Below, one piece after another: positions 41,930 through 54,288 of a DNA stretch of 64,000 bases (the stretch's first letter is position 1; every line of letters begins with the position of its first letter). Both the position numbers and the translations under genes were made by a program. Below the pieces are notes generated by a model. The model saw only the letters and a program-made list of their open reading frames with translations. It was not told the DNA's origin and searched no databases. The stretch is from Effrenium voratum (Eukaryota > Sar > Dinophyceae > Suessiales > Symbiodiniaceae): contig CAUJNA010000573.1 in assembly GCA_963377175.1 (NCBI GenBank), positions 32,501 to 96,500 of the forward strand, read 5' to 3'.

Positions 41930-43920
41930 GGGAAAAACTCAAAAACAACATGGCCAAGCAATCGGCCTTGAAATGCCAACTACACATCAGCTCAAGCCAC
42001 CCCGCTGATTGAAATGCCCGGCAAGCGCAAATCGCCCGGCACGTGTTCTGGAAACAAGGCATCTGCCGCCCCAGCACCAACGCTACACAAATGCTGGCAA
42101 CGCTGGCGCAAACACTGCGGCGCACTCCTCGTGCACGACCATCATACACATGGGGCAACTCTGTTGCGGCTTTGCGGCTTCGGTTTGGGTCTGTTCGCCG
42201 GTTGCCCTCTTGACTCATCGTTTTGCTTGGCAGCCGCAAGGCGGCGAGAGGGGTTCTGGTTCAGTTATCAAGGATTAGGTTCCACGACAGCAATGTTCGT
42301 TCGACCCGCGCAGGACACAGCCTGGCTTCGCTTTGGCCTGAAGTAGCGCAGCATCGCGAATGGATCACGCGCAGTGTCGCGCAGCGGGCGTAGGAAGATC
42401 GCGAAGGCCGGGAAGGCGCTGGGGGCGAACCCCCCCCTTCCTAAGTGAATTCATTCGAAGAAAGCCGAATTCGGAAACACAGCATGGCTCGGCCGCCCCG
42501 GAAAGGGTGGCCGCTCATTAGCAGCTTGTTGAAATCTTGCTTGACCGGGCCTTCCAAGCACTCACAGACTGTTTGTCGCGTTGTAGTTAGGCAGTCTAGC
42601 AGCTTTCATGCTTGGCAGTGCATTCCATTTGGAGGCTTTAGGGATCTCGCAAGCCGGAAGCGCCTAGTTGCGACAAGCTACGATTTCGTTTTGTCCGGGG
42701 TCGCGGGCTCAACTATGCCCTTTCATGCGTCTTGGTTTACCTTTTTTGCAGTTTGGCAATTTGGCAATGGTTCGGCACTGTCTTAAAGGGCAACCAAGAA
42801 ACGTCTTGTCGCATCGCATCGTTGACGTGATCGCCTTGTGCGATGTCACCCATAACATGAGCTTCATTGAGTTCAACTTCAACAGTCTTGGGAGTCTTGG
42901 CATGCTTGAGGTTTCACGATCACGTTGACGTTTCCGCTTCACAACATCGCAGTCGCAGGATCCTAATTCGGCTTGTGCGACAGCCCGGCTGACAGCCCGG
43001 CTCCACCGATCCTTCCAGTTTGGTACTGCGATAGGATGGCTATGATGTGGGTTTGCTTGATTTTTTGCTGCATTTGCATTTGCTCACTTAGCTTTTGCTT
43101 GATAATTAGTGGTTACCGGCTGCTAGCCTTCCTGTTGGGTGTCACGCAGTCATCCAGTCAGCAGCAGCAAGACACACGCAGCTGCGCATTCACGGAAAGC
43201 GGCGTTTGCTCAGCGTGCTTCAGAGAGTGTTGGGCAAAATTTCCAAATTGCGAGCGCTGCCAAGTGCTGTTGACGATGTTTCGGAGAACGCCAAAGGCAG
43301 CCAAAGGCAGGTCTGACAACCGTCACCAACTAAGCGCAAGTTTACGGGCTGTGGCTGTCTGTCTGACGGTCAGGTAAATGTAGCCGCAGTAACCTCAAGT
43401 TTGAAACTTGGATCAGACTCAGACTTTGTTTGCTTGGTTTTTTGTGTAGTTTGCAGAGTTTGCAGGAAGCCAGAGAGTGTGACGGCCTAATGCTGACATT
43501 TCGTGGGAAGCGCCAGGGTATTGGTGAACTGTCCAGCCAAGCGCAACAGTCAGAAAAGTCTGGGATTTGATTGCCGGCCTCAATCGGCTTTGGTCCGTTG
43601 TAGACATGACAGACATGACAGACATGACACGTATACCATGACTGGAGGCGAGCAGGGTCGCTGGTTGTGATTGGCCGTGCTTGTAACATGTGCAGGAGAT
43701 TCGGCTTCATGGCGCTTGGTCTTAGAACTTGGCCTTGCAGTTTTTGATTGCGAAGCATTGCAGAGCCACCTTTGTTGGAGCGCTAGTTCATGGCACACAT
43801 GCAGTCCTTGAGCATTCGCTCCCATATTGTTCTGGCCCGCAGCCCGCAGCTAGTTCGGTGTTGAGTTTGAGGACGGATCGTCCGGCAGTGGCCCTTCTAC
43901 CACGCTAGCTGTAGAACTTG
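41930..43920. other. No gene recognised
   Basis: Short frames only. ACATGACAGACATGACAGAC (near 43605-43625) is a small direct repeat. No recognisable motifs on either strand. Confidence 0.5.
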
Positions 43921-43930
43921 CCGCTAGACG

Positions 43931-44783
43931 ATGCCTATGTGGCCTGCTGGTTGGCTCAACTTTGCTCCGCAGGGTGATGATCAAGAGCCTCACGCCCTTC
44001 TGCGAGGTTGTGATGGTGAGCCTCCATCGCCTCTTTTGAGCTCAGGTTCTTCGGCAGTCGTCCTGGAATCTCCGTTCTCAGACGGTGATGTGGAGATGGC
44101 TGTGGCCCCGAGTGTCATGGACGAGCTCGCAGATCCTGTTCCCGCGCCAAGGCTTGGCGCTGCCACCCACTGCTGTCCCACCGACGCTGCCTGCCCCGAC
44201 AGGCCGGCTGTCAGCAGTGCGACGTAGTATGATGACTCATCGGCGTGGCCCACCATGGCCCACCCCAACCCCCGCCACCTACTGAGTACGACCCCAACGA
44301 CCCGACCATTGCCCTGGACCGGGATGGGAACCCGGCCGAAAGTGGATTGAGGATGGGGATGCTGCGGCAGGCAGGCCTCGCAGGATTATCACCTCACCAA
44401 GCCCGAGCTCATCCTCGCGCAGCGAGAGCAGCAATGACGGTGGCGACAGCAGGAGCGGACCTGGACATCCTGGCAGCAGAAGCAGCTCAAGCCACTACGA
44501 GCATGAAGGCGAAGCCAGCTATTCGGCAGTCCGGCATGGCCGCGCAGGCCCTTTCCCTTTCCACAACCGCATCGTCGCACCATACCCTGCGGTGATGACA
44601 TTTCCGGTTCCAGGAGGGGAAGCTCATGTGCACCTTCTTGCAGGGGGAGCCCCAGCACCGTCACCAACGCCACCCTCTGGTTCAGGAGCAGTTCTGAGCC
44701 GACACTCCACCTCTTTAATTGTGAATGCGCATGTCAACTCACCAGGTAATGCCTTTAATTTGCACGTGCACCATCATTTGTAG
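43931..44783 (+). pseudogene. Pro/Ser-rich coding stretch, frameshifted
   Basis: Consecutive frames read SSAVVLESPFSDGDVEMAVA (44050), PPTEYDPNDPTIALDRDGNP (44270) and RRIITSPSPSSSSRSESSND through VMTFPVPGGEAHVHLLAGGA to NLHVHHHL and a stop (44783). Codon-like composition changes frame near 44240 and 44350. It may be the N-terminal, low-complexity part of the methyltransferase-bearing protein further downstream. No domain is recognised. Confidence 0.4.
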
Positions 44784-44819
44784 ATAGCCCGCGGCCCGGC
44801 ATTTGCTTGCTGGCGCGTC

Positions 44820-47800
44820 TGATTGCTCATTGTCAATTGTCAGGCACTGTTTGTAGTTTCTAGTCCCCACTTGGTGATGTGGCGCTTCTGATGCTAGATT
44901 GATGGACTGATTGTTGTTATTTCTTCAGCCTGCACTGCCGGCGCTTGGGTTGCGCGGACTTCACAGCACTTCACGTTGCAGGTTGTTCCATTCTTGTCAG
45001 CACGTGTTGCCGCAACACAACGCAATACTGTTTGGTTGGACTGCCATGATGTTCCGGAAGAACTGGCAAGGTTCCCACACGGCTTTCCTTGAGAGACTTG
45101 CATGATTCGTGAAGTGCTAGGCAGGGGAGAGAACACTCATTTCACCGGGTGTTGAATTTCTTAACGGGCCACGCAGGGCCAGCCAGCGCCAGGGATTGCA
45201 AGTGCGGTTGGCGGCTTTCGGGGAAAGGCCAGTCAGTTTCGGCTTCGGCCTTGGCGCACGCCGTTGGGGAATGCGAAAACTCTCTCGTGAATCGTCTGCT
45301 TGTTGGAAGGGTTTGCTGAGGGGAGGGTGGCGGGGTCACGGCAAGCGTCATTCCTGCCTATCTCCGGAGCGGTGGAACGCACTTGTACGGAGCATGGCGT
45401 TTGTGTGTGGGTTGGGTTGACGGCCAAGATCTTGATGGCGCAGGTGAGCGCAGCAGGAGTCAACAGCCCCTTTGCGAATGTTGGGCCAGCGGCGGCGGTT
45501 TCCTTTTAGCTTGGTGATGTGATAGGTGGGCTGGCGACGTCTAATTTCACGAAACATGTGGGTGCTGCCTGTGTGTGTGCATGATTTATGGTGTTGCGGA
45601 ATCAAGAACTCAGCATGAATTGCAGCGTGGAGGGGCTCAAGCAGCTGCAGCAACGACAGTTCACGTAACCAGGACTCAGGAACATGTCGAGCGATGTTTA
45701 GTTGTTTTTGAAACACGAGCTGTTTGAGAGAAGACAGCAGACATGTCCTGCCACAGGTCCCAGGTTTTGGGGGACACAAGAACGCTTTCATGGACTTTAC
45801 TTGCTTGGCTGCCTTGGTTACCCGCTACTTTTTTGTGATTAAATTGTTTGGCGGCGCTCAGCGTTCAGCAATGCGAGGCGTGAGGCGTGAGGACGCAGCG
45901 GTCAGTGCGATGATTTACTTGTTGCCGTGCGCACGTGGGCTGTGGCTAAGGTGTCTCGGGTGCGTTGTGTTGCCCCTAACAGAGTTTCAGATTTGATCGA
46001 TCAATCAGCCAGTCAGCCAACCAAGCCAAAACAACCAAGCGCTAAACATGAATCCATGACTCAACCAGTCAAACATCAATCAGCTAGCCCATCAATATCA
46101 AACACTTGTTACTATTAGTATCAACACTCATCACCATCGCTCGTGACGTGTCAATGTAGACAAGCAGCAACCGCGCCCGGACACGCCCGAACCGAGATTT
46201 AAAGTTGAGCGCCGTTTAATGCAGTAGGCGACAAACCCTGCAACGCGCAACGCGCAATTTATACCCAGCTTGGGCGGAAGGTGGAACAAGGTATCATATT
46301 TGCCACCGCCCCAACCAAAATGTGTGCCGCTGCCAGTTTGCCCGGGCATTGGGGCTGAGTTTCAGCCTTGGAGGCTTTGGGGGCGTACTGTCAGGGTGCC
46401 AGTGTCCGTGTAACCTTCTGTACAAACGCAAAGGGTTTGAGCGCCTGCAAGTAAGCCGCTAACACGTGCAAATACATAAGTGTGCACGTTCGTACGTAGG
46501 TTCTTCACGTAGATGCGAGTACTGAGCACGGCAGTGCGCTGCATGACGCGCTCGTGGCCGCGTGATGCACCGTGTGTTTTGCTGGTCCACTTGCATCTGC
46601 TTGCTTGCGTCGGGTTTATGTGAGGGACTGTAAGGATAAGCGGAGGTTTAAAGAAAACAAGCAAGGCGCTGATCGGTGTTGAGTGGCGAAGTTGTTCTGT
46701 AATGCTGGCAGTAGCAACGCGCGTTGCTTTGCTTGCAGTCTGCGCTCGAGCGCGCAGCGTGAAGAGGATTAAACAACACGACGCGTAGAAAGAAAGAGGT
46801 TACACACGAAGGCCAGAAAAGCAAAGTGATACTATCTTTTGCGTAAACTGCATGAAGGAGCAAGCATCATCATATTAAAATAAGATAGTTCCTCAGTTAC
46901 AGCAACGCGCTCTACACGTGCCTTGGAACTTGGAAACGCGTGGCTGTGTTAGCGGTGAGATGAACCTCAAGCTTGCCTGAACCCTTTGATTTTTTGAGGC
47001 TGTCTCATTGTGAGGCTGTTTTAATGGTCGTTTGGTGCTGCGGGAGCGCCCACTACAACCTGCCGTCTGCTGAGTCTTTTGCGCGCGTCTGTCCAGATGA
47101 CAGATGTGTTTGTGTGGCGCCTTCAGCTGTAAGACGCAGTGTTTGCTGATGTTTACCACCATTTCTGGATTCGCGTAACACACGCCAGCGCGACACAGCA
47201 TAGCGCGCGTTGCGCTGTAGCCTCAATCTGAAACTGACGTGTAGCGTTTAGGTTTTTGTTGAGCTTGGCCGGGAGGTGGGGTTGGGGGGTGGGGGGGCTG
47301 GGAGCTGTGTGCTTTTTTGGTGAACTGTAACCTTCGCGCCAAAAGTTTTTGGGGCAAATTCTCACCGAGGTCGGAAGCCCGACGCCGCCACTCCGATGTC
47401 TCAGTTTTCAGATGTATCGCTCGTTGACTCGTTGCCGGCCTTATGCCTTCGGCTTGCGTTTGTTGGCGCGCGCGTGCAAACATGGTACAACAGCGCTTTG
47501 TTAGACTTGGGCGCACGTAGCGTAATCCCCATGTTTTTACATCCTTTGATTTTTGAGTTCGAACCCATACTGACCCACAATGAACTTAGCTGAAGTGTGA
47601 ACAAACGATAACGGGCAACCATGGCCATAACGCAGGCTTCAGGAATGCAAGCGTTGAATCTCAAACAATAGGTGAGTGTAAGAAGTTCACTTTGTTTTCA
47701 ATTTGGAGCCACCCGCCCCAGGTTCCTTGAGGAAGGCGTTCCTGGATGCTGGGGGTGTCGCCAGGCGTCGCTGGTGGTGCTGGGTGTGTTGCTTGTGATG

Positions 47801-48040
47801 CCGATGGCCTAGATTTAGATGTAATTGTCTCCCGTAAAAAAACTCAATTGCATTTCCAAAAATGTTATGCGTGTTGGGGTCGCTACCGCCAGAATCAGGG
47901 CCTGAACCCAATTCTCATCTCTTCCCGCTCCTGAATCAGGATGACAATGTCACAGTTTCCACAGACCAGCGTCAAAAAATCTGCAGCCCTGCAGCCCTGG
48001 CGGGTCACAAACATTGGAAAGCCAAACCTGGAATTAGGTT
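44820..48040. other. No gene recognised
   Basis: Frames are short and without motifs on both strands. A poly-G run lies near 47290. Confidence 0.5.
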
Positions 48041-48049
48041 GCGGCTATT

Positions 48050-48290
48050 GTCAGATTCCAGGGCATTTGGAGCGGGGTGGGTCAAATTCTGGGTGGGTCA
48101 AATTCAGGGCTCCAACCCAGAATTGGGAAGCTGCAAAGCCAGATTCTGGGTGGTGCAGACCCAGAATCTGGACCAGATTCTGGGCCCACTGGGGACCCGG
48201 AATGTGGGGCTCTGGCTTGGCTTCTTTTGGGCCCACGCCCAAAATCTGGAAAATGAGGAGGGCCAGATTTTGCAGAATCTGGGATGGGTG
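48050..48290. repeat. Degenerate CCAGATTCTGGGT-type array with a perfect inverted repeat
   Basis: AGATTCTGGGTGGGTC-like words recur in both orientations. At 48160-48184 CCCAGAATCTGG and CCAGATTCTGGG form a 12-bp perfect inverted repeat with a 1-nt spacer. A related pair of words occurs near 34520-34585. Confidence 0.75.
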
Positions 48291-48657
48291 TGCGAATTAT
48301 TGGTTCGAAATTCTTTGTTGCAATTTGATTAACCCTAGCAATGTGCGTTGGCGGCCTCAAAATCTACGCAGTTGATCGCTTTTGGTTTCTTCAAATTGTT
48401 TTTGTTTCATTCGACTTCAAACCGTGCACGGAATGACCCGTGTAAAAAAATGGTGTGGCTATATGTGTGATAGTGTGTCTTGTGTGATGCCACACCGTTG
48501 AAATGTTCATGATATTGTCTGGAATGGTACATGCCAATCATGCTGCCCAAGTTGGAAAAGGGTGTTGGTTTTGTTGTGAATGAGGCGTGTCTACCAACAC
48601 TGCAACGGTGTTCAACATTTCACGCAATTGCTGTCCGATTCTTTCACCCAGCGTTCG

Positions 48658-49050
48658 CAATGGCATCTGATGGCCACCAGCGTGCAGCCTGAGTGGGCAA
48701 GGCTGTTCCTGACGGGCGAGAAATCGTGGGAGATCAGGAACACGCACTGCAGGGTGACCAAGACGGGAGAGAGTGTGGATCTCTCGGCTTGCGGACAAGG
48801 AGTCTTGTCGGGGGAGGACGGTAAAGCCATGATCCAGATCATGGGCACTCTGATCTTTGAGGGGAACTTCAAGATTGAGGACTCTGACTTCAACAAGTAC
48901 TTCGACAAGCATCAGGTCCGGCCGGATGTGTACAAGAAGTTCACAGATCCACCTGGAAGAACCACAAGGGCTTCTGTGTTGCCTGGAAGTTCAGATTGGC
49001 GAGCACGTTTTCTGTGCCCAAGTGGATCCAATGGAAGCAGGACTGCGGTT
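48658..49050 (+). pseudogene. ASCH-like domain protein, one frameshift
   Basis: From ATG at about 48661 it reads MATSVQPEWARLFLTGEKSW EIR, the hallmark N-terminal strand/helix of ASCH-type (RNA or nucleotide-binding PUA-like) domains. It continues VDLSACGQGVLSGEDGKAMI and NKYFDKHQVRPDVYKKFTD. The expected C-terminal strands are in another frame (WKNHKGFCVAWKFRLASTF, then VPKWIQWKQDCGCG and TGA), so one frameshift lies at about 48950. It is followed 500 nt later by more coding on the same strand and could be the upstream part of the methyltransferase-bearing protein. Confidence 0.6.
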
Positions 49051-49519
49051 GTGGTTGAGTAAGGTAGCTGCGGCGTCAGTCCACAGTGCTGGCTGGTTGG
49101 TTCGGGTTGAAGCAAATCACATCGCACGGTAATCACACGCAGCATTCACGCAATCGCAGTGTGTCAGAGCTTCAAGATTGAAACCCTGTTCTCATCACAA
49201 GCCCAACCAGCGGTCAAAACATCATAAAACTCAGTCTGATTGTAAATGGACACTTCCCAATTGTTTTCCGCGCATTCAAATTGGCATTCAAACGACCAAT
49301 GTTCTTTGATTGTTTGAGGAGCAGGGCGCATGGTGCCTGTACATGCCAGCCACTGCGGTGGAGGCTGCTAGCTTGAACGCCTACAACGATATCATTCGAG
49401 AAAGGCATTGTGGCGCAGGGGGGCAGAGAAGCTTGCATGATGTTGCTTCCAAGCCCGTCAACCCCAGTTGTGCCCTTGTGGGACCTGTGGGAGAGGCCGA
49501 GCCAAAGCCACAGTTGCCA

Positions 49520-50600
49520 AATGTATGACGTGGAGAAGGCGCTTGGCGCTGAGGACGAAGATGCTCTTCTGCACGAGCTGGAGACCTCGCTGCTATCGCA
49601 CTCGCACGAGCAGCAAGAGCTCCCAGCTGATGCTTTTGCTGCCGGCGCTTGCGGCGCTGCAGATCCAACTGAGAAGGAGGGTGTTAACAACGCCCAGCCT
49701 GCCCAGCAGACTGCCTCGCATGGCCCTGAGCCTCCTGGACCTGAGCAGTCTGAACTGGGCGCGCTCCGCATTTTGAGTTTACAGGTTGAGGCTGCGGTTG
49801 CTTGTGACATCGCCTTGGCTACTTCCAAGACCAGACAATGCTTCCCCCCAGAGCTTGCGGACTTTTCTGAGAAGGTTGAGCGCGTTGGGGCTTCAGACTT
49901 CTTTGCCCGCGCTACTGCTGGACAGTGCCCCGGCCGAGGAGCAAGCGTCGCAGCCAGTTTGCTCAACTGACAGGAAGGACACTGCGGAGATTGCCACGCG
50001 ACAGCCGCAACAGCAACGGACAACCTTTGCTTCTGTGGCGACGGCAGCCCCGACATTTGCATCGGCTCCTGGTGGTCAGTCTTTGCCTGTAGGTGGGGGT
50101 GAGTTGCAAGGTTCAGGGAACGCAGGAGACGGAGACGTGCAAGAAAGTCCCCAAGCCATTGACAAAGCAGCAGAGCCTTCCACACCAGCGACGCCGCCAA
50201 CGCCCCAAGTGGCCAGCAAGCCAGATCTGGCGGCCAGCCCAGTACCAGCGCTGCTCTGACCCAGAAACTTCAGAAGCTTTTGCGGAAACCTACGACGCCG
50301 CCTCCGCCGCCATGTTCGCCTAGCCCGGTCACACCGCCCGCAGCGTCAACTCCGGCTCCGGCGTCGCCCCATTGCGAGGGCCCTCGCAACCGCAAGATCG
50401 TGCGCTCCCTGGGCGAGGCCATGAAGTTTTGGGAAGATTGCTTATATGAGCTTTCCGAGGAGGAACTTAACATTCTGGTCCAGAGGCTGCAGGAAGACAC
50501 GCTGAGCACGGCCTTTTCAGGACGCTTGTCAAACATGGCAAGCCACTTTTCTGTATCTCTTTTCACTTGTGATCTTGGCCGGGCTATGCTTGGATAGTCT
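49520..50600 (+). pseudogene. Unidentified acidic/Pro-rich coding stretch
   Basis: The frames in order are YDVEKALGAEDEDALLHELE to VERVGASDFFARATAGQ (49525-49970), then AEEQASQPVCSTDRKDTAEI with Pro/Ala-rich sequence (49925-50259), then LTQKLQKLLRKPTTPPPPPC and GEAMKFWEDCLYELSEEELN ILVQRLQEDTL (50255-50597). Two frame changes. No domain is recognised beyond probable helices. It lies upstream of the methyltransferase region on the same strand. Confidence 0.5.
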
Positions 50601-51139
50601 TGGGTTGCATTTGCACTGGGCACTCGCTTGACTCACATCTTGTGATCTCAATCGAATCGGTCAGTCGGATCTTTGAGGGATTGCTTCAGAGCCTCACAGC
50701 CTCACAGCGTGTAGCGTGAGTAGAGCCATCAAGTTGGCTCTGCGTACCAACCTGGCTCAGCCGGACATTGGAGCACTGGAACACTTTTTGATTGATCACT
50801 GATCACTGATGCAAGCTCCGCGCTGCACGCGTGATGTCTTGATGTCTCCAATGGTTCAGTTCACCGTCAGCCCGTCAGCGCCAAGTTTCTGTTTGCTGGT
50901 TGCTCAGTCTTAACTTCTCACTTGACAGACCTTTTCTGAGTCACCCGTCATGAGCCGGTGTTCGCCTTCGTCCGTTCAGTTCAAGCAAAACGTCGTCATC
51001 CATGTGGTCAAACGCCGCCGCCGTGTTGGCTGCGTTTACCATGCTTGTTTGTCCCCAACCAAGGCATAGAAGCCCCAAGCACGGCCCTGAAGTGCTTGCA
51101 TTTCCAGTTGGCAAAGTGCCTGGAGAGCGTTGATGGGGA

Positions 51140-51522
51140 TGATAACCTTTCCTGGACGCCGGCTCCTTCTTCAAAGAGTTCGACCAGGGTGACAAGGGCG
51201 AGTTCGGCAAGCGCCCCAGCAACAACTACAACCGGGGCAACTTCGTCACCTTCCTGTTTGGAGGCTCCCTTCATCAAGTGCAGCAGTCTTCTCAGTGCCT
51301 GCGAGTGGAATTCAGAAGCCCAAGCAGATTGTGGCAATGGATACTGACGTGCCCCTTGAGTCTCGGCCTGTCTTTACGGGGACATCAACGATTCTTGTCT
51401 GCGTTCAATGCTCAGATATGTGGCCAAGCGCAAGTCATGGGCCGCCGTGTCGAAAGCATCTTTCTTCAAATCATTTGCCGGAACTTGTTAATATTGGGGG
51501 GGGGGGGAATCGGCCAACTTAG
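51140..51522 (+). pseudogene. Coding stretch upstream of the methyltransferase motifs
   Basis: One frame reads FLDAGSFFKEFDQGDKGEFG KRPSNNYNRGNFVTFLFGG (51153-51275). A second reads QKPKQIVAMDTDVPLESRPV FTGT (about 51300-51375). By position it may include the N-terminal (motif I) part of the methyltransferase, but no FxGxG motif is visible. Confidence 0.4.
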
Positions 51523-51683
51523 TTTGGCTCGGGTCTTGACTGGTTGCGCCTGCATGTGTCTTCACGGGAATTTGACCAGAAATTGTTAAACGGTTAAGCC
51601 GTGGACCTAGCTCACATCCTGTGAGGACTTCTGGTCTGACAAGCTGAAGCAGGACCATCCCGCAACTTCTGCAACGGCCTGAT

Positions 51684-53276
51684 TTGGCAATCGATTTCCT
51701 CAAGCCAGTGATTTTGGAGAACCGCGCAGTTCGACTTGACGGCTTTTGCCTGAGACACTCTCGGCGCTGCCGAATGCAGACCGCAAAGAGGCATGTGGCG
51801 GGGACCGTGTGCGTCGGCTTTTCACGCCGTGGCGCGGGTCTGTTTGTGAGCGACCCGACCGTAGTGTCCACCTTGGCCTGGTGTGCCCTTCGCAGGGCAT
51901 GCCAGGAAAACAAGATCTTGCAGGAGAACGCGAGAGGATGTCCAGTCTCGCTCTTTGCGCAGATGCTGGAGGATTTGTATTTTGTTGATGTCGTCGAGCT
52001 AGACGCAATGCAATTCGGGTGGTCGTGTGCCCGAGCCCGTCAATTCATAAAGTTCAAGCACAGAGTCAAGGCGCTCGCCGAGATTTCTCCGCTGGCTTCC
52101 TTCTGCAAGAGGCGCGGGCACCTCCTTTTCTTGTCAGTTTCTCTTTGTTTCCTATACACGTGCGGCAGCCATGTTTGGGCCCTCAAGACCCGGCTTGTTT
52201 TGGACGAACACAAAAATGCATCAGCGCTGTGATTGATTGTTCTTTGTGGGTAGGTTTTACCGGGCGTGTCATTACCATTGGCGCGAGCACTTTTTCATGA
52301 ACAACGGGTTCAAAGACGGCGTCCTAAAAGACGAGGCGCTTTGTGAGCTGAGATGGGCTGCCCAACGCCCTGGCTCTTTGGCCTTCAGCAAGGGGGCCGA
52401 CCAGCTAGATGTGAAGGACAAGAATGCGTTCAGCGCCACCCTCACAGACACCGAGACGATGTACCTGCGCAGCTACATCAGCATGCATCCCGGGCAAGTG
52501 TACCAGCTTAACCAAGATCCAGATTCAAACCACGGCTCCGTTTCAGCCCCCTGACCACTACAGACAGTGATACATAATTGTCACTTGTTGTTTTGTAACA
52601 ATTTGGAGCAGCCGCGCTGGCTCTTCGGAAGTGAAGCGCTGGGCAGACACAAGGCCGGGTATGATTCCAGGCTTGTCGCCCTCGGCGGTGCGTGAACACG
52701 TAATGGTTTTGCGAGGGGAGAACTTGTTGGTTGACAAGAGACTGTTTGCATGCGGAGGCGTTCGTCAGCTTTAACCATTTTATCGCTTGGGTCGGACATG
52801 CCTCTTTCAATGAGTAACGAGTAATGAAATGAGATTTGTTGCTCTCCAAGCTGTGGTTCTGTTTGGCAGCTCGGCATTTGATGGCCAGGTTCACGTTGTC
52901 TCCCATTTTGTTTGGCTTTTCCTTGCCCTTGCCAGGATTCCCGGTCGTGTGCGGCCGCAATTCCGACCAACCTGCTGCTTGCCTTTGCTGCTTCAATTGG
53001 CCACGTGAAGGACGTTCTCCAAGGACGCTCTGTGACCAAGCAGGGAACGCCATGAACACACTCGTGATGACGGCCCTTCAGCTCCACTCGCTGAATTGCT
53101 GCCGCCACAGCTACCTGCCGCCGCTGATTGCCAACTTGGCATTCGCATCCAAGCATCTCCGTGAACTCAAGCGGAAACGTGATGTTGTAGATGGGGCGGG
53201 GCAGCAGCCCAAAAAGTTTCGCTTGAGGCGCAAGACTGCGCCGCCCGTCGGCCCGTCCGGCCCATCCAGTGATTGA
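51684..53276 (+). pseudogene. Cytosine-C5-methyltransferase-like domain, interrupted
   Basis: Signature motifs appear in the right order. HVAGTVCVGFSRRGAG near 51795-51840 matches motif IV (consensus P-C-Q-x-F-S; here V-C-V-G-F-S, catalytic Cys codon at about 51810). QENARG near 51921-51938 matches motif VI (E-N-V-x-G). LDAMQFGWSCARARQFIKF near 52000-52060 matches motif VIII (Q-x-R-x-R). After a frame change near 52250 it reads FYRACHYHWREHFFMNNGFK and SYISMHPGQVYQLNQDP. A further piece has GFPVVCGRNSD, then CDQAGNAMNTLVMTALQLHS (53031-53090), matching motif X (x-G-N-S). The C-terminus is basic (KRKRDVV...KKFRLRRK) and ends in TGA at 53276. Separations at about 52220-52250 and 52554-52930 could be introns or decay. 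Methyltransferases of this class transfer methyl from S-adenosylmethionine to DNA cytosine. Confidence 0.65.
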
Positions 53277-54288
53277 AAGGAGTGTCGTTGTTTCACATTT
53301 CATGTTAGTTTCAATGTTCACATGATTCAATGTTGGTTTTGTCGTGATGCCATAGATGCCAGTTTTTGCAGCATGGCGTTTGGTCGGAGTGTGGGAATTC
53401 GACCAGTGGGCCGTCGGTAGGACGGTTTGACGCCTTGATTGAGCCCTTCTGTTTGCTTGTTTTGTTTTGTTGCATTCGCGCTGAGCGACGGGTGCTGAGC
53501 CGGTCAAGACAATTCGTGCCTTGAGCCTTTGGCAATTTTGTGTCGGGTAGCGGCATGCTTAGATTGTCCTTACTTGAGTTCTTGAGTTCAATCAAAGTAC
53601 TCTTTTGGCGTTCTTGTGTTCAAGGCTTAGGAAGGGTTGAAGATACATTATTCTCTCCGCATTGGCTTTGGGTGTTGTTGTTGGCCGGCTCTGTCTATGG
53701 GAAGTCCGTTGAAGTCCGTAGATCTGCAGGATTTTTGAGAAGCTAAGCAGTGATACCATTGGTTATTTCTGCAAAGACAGCTCGATGCCAAACACCAGGA
53801 CCCAATGTAAGCTCTGAGCCGCTCTCTGACCCCTTGTCACGTGGCCCAGTCCACAAATCTTTGCGGAGGCAAGAGTGGTCTGTTTGCAAGAAGCAACCGT
53901 TCACCAGTTTCCGAAATACCTTTCCCTGCATGGTCCCTGCATACCGCAGTGAGGCACACACCGAAGTCTTATTCCGGAGGGTTGAAAAAAGCCAGCTGCG
54001 TCCTGTTTGAAAGGCTGTTTTGTTTTGGGAGCTGCAAGCACTGCAGGCTGTGGAATAATGGGCATTCCCTTCCAAAGTGCAAGAACAATTGCTGTGTGGC
54101 ATTGACTTGGATCGAGTTGGACCATTTGGATGCGTCATTGAGAGTCAAGTCTGACTCATGGAACTAGCCTGGTCACGATTGCGTGGTTCACCTCTCTTGA
54201 CCTTTGCAAGATTTGTCTCAAGTTTTGGACTTGTCAACCTGCTCCTTTAAAGTATTTTTGTGTGTTTGTGCCTGCGCGCCTTTGCGAC

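Larger units (their letters stand above)
35130..41930 (+). pseudogene. Large unidentified protein, broken by many small frameshifts
   Basis: A colinear series of protein-like plus-strand stretches changes frame at short intervals. Several changes (near 35610, 35815, 36330 and 40050) leave no room for an intron and look like single-base indels. The pieces include an N-terminal ATG frame (35130), a coiled coil (35640-35815), a segment with GWLTPQGLLSLAIRRN (35890), LLESLGCPSWKTFLRN (36350), IYVDSDCFEHQAHLAVLGGL (36820), an Ala/Lys-rich linker (37250), IRPVAEGLLDECLSGWN (38850), VPLVFKSSIDVIAAYYEAVK (39430) and an acidic tail region (39670-40030), ending with VIPADEVRSPQVAVVQWQDV (41180). I do not recognise a catalytic domain. 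I have an impression of similar abundant dinoflagellate proteins but cannot verify it. It may be the first ORF of a large repetitive element. Confidence 0.55.
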
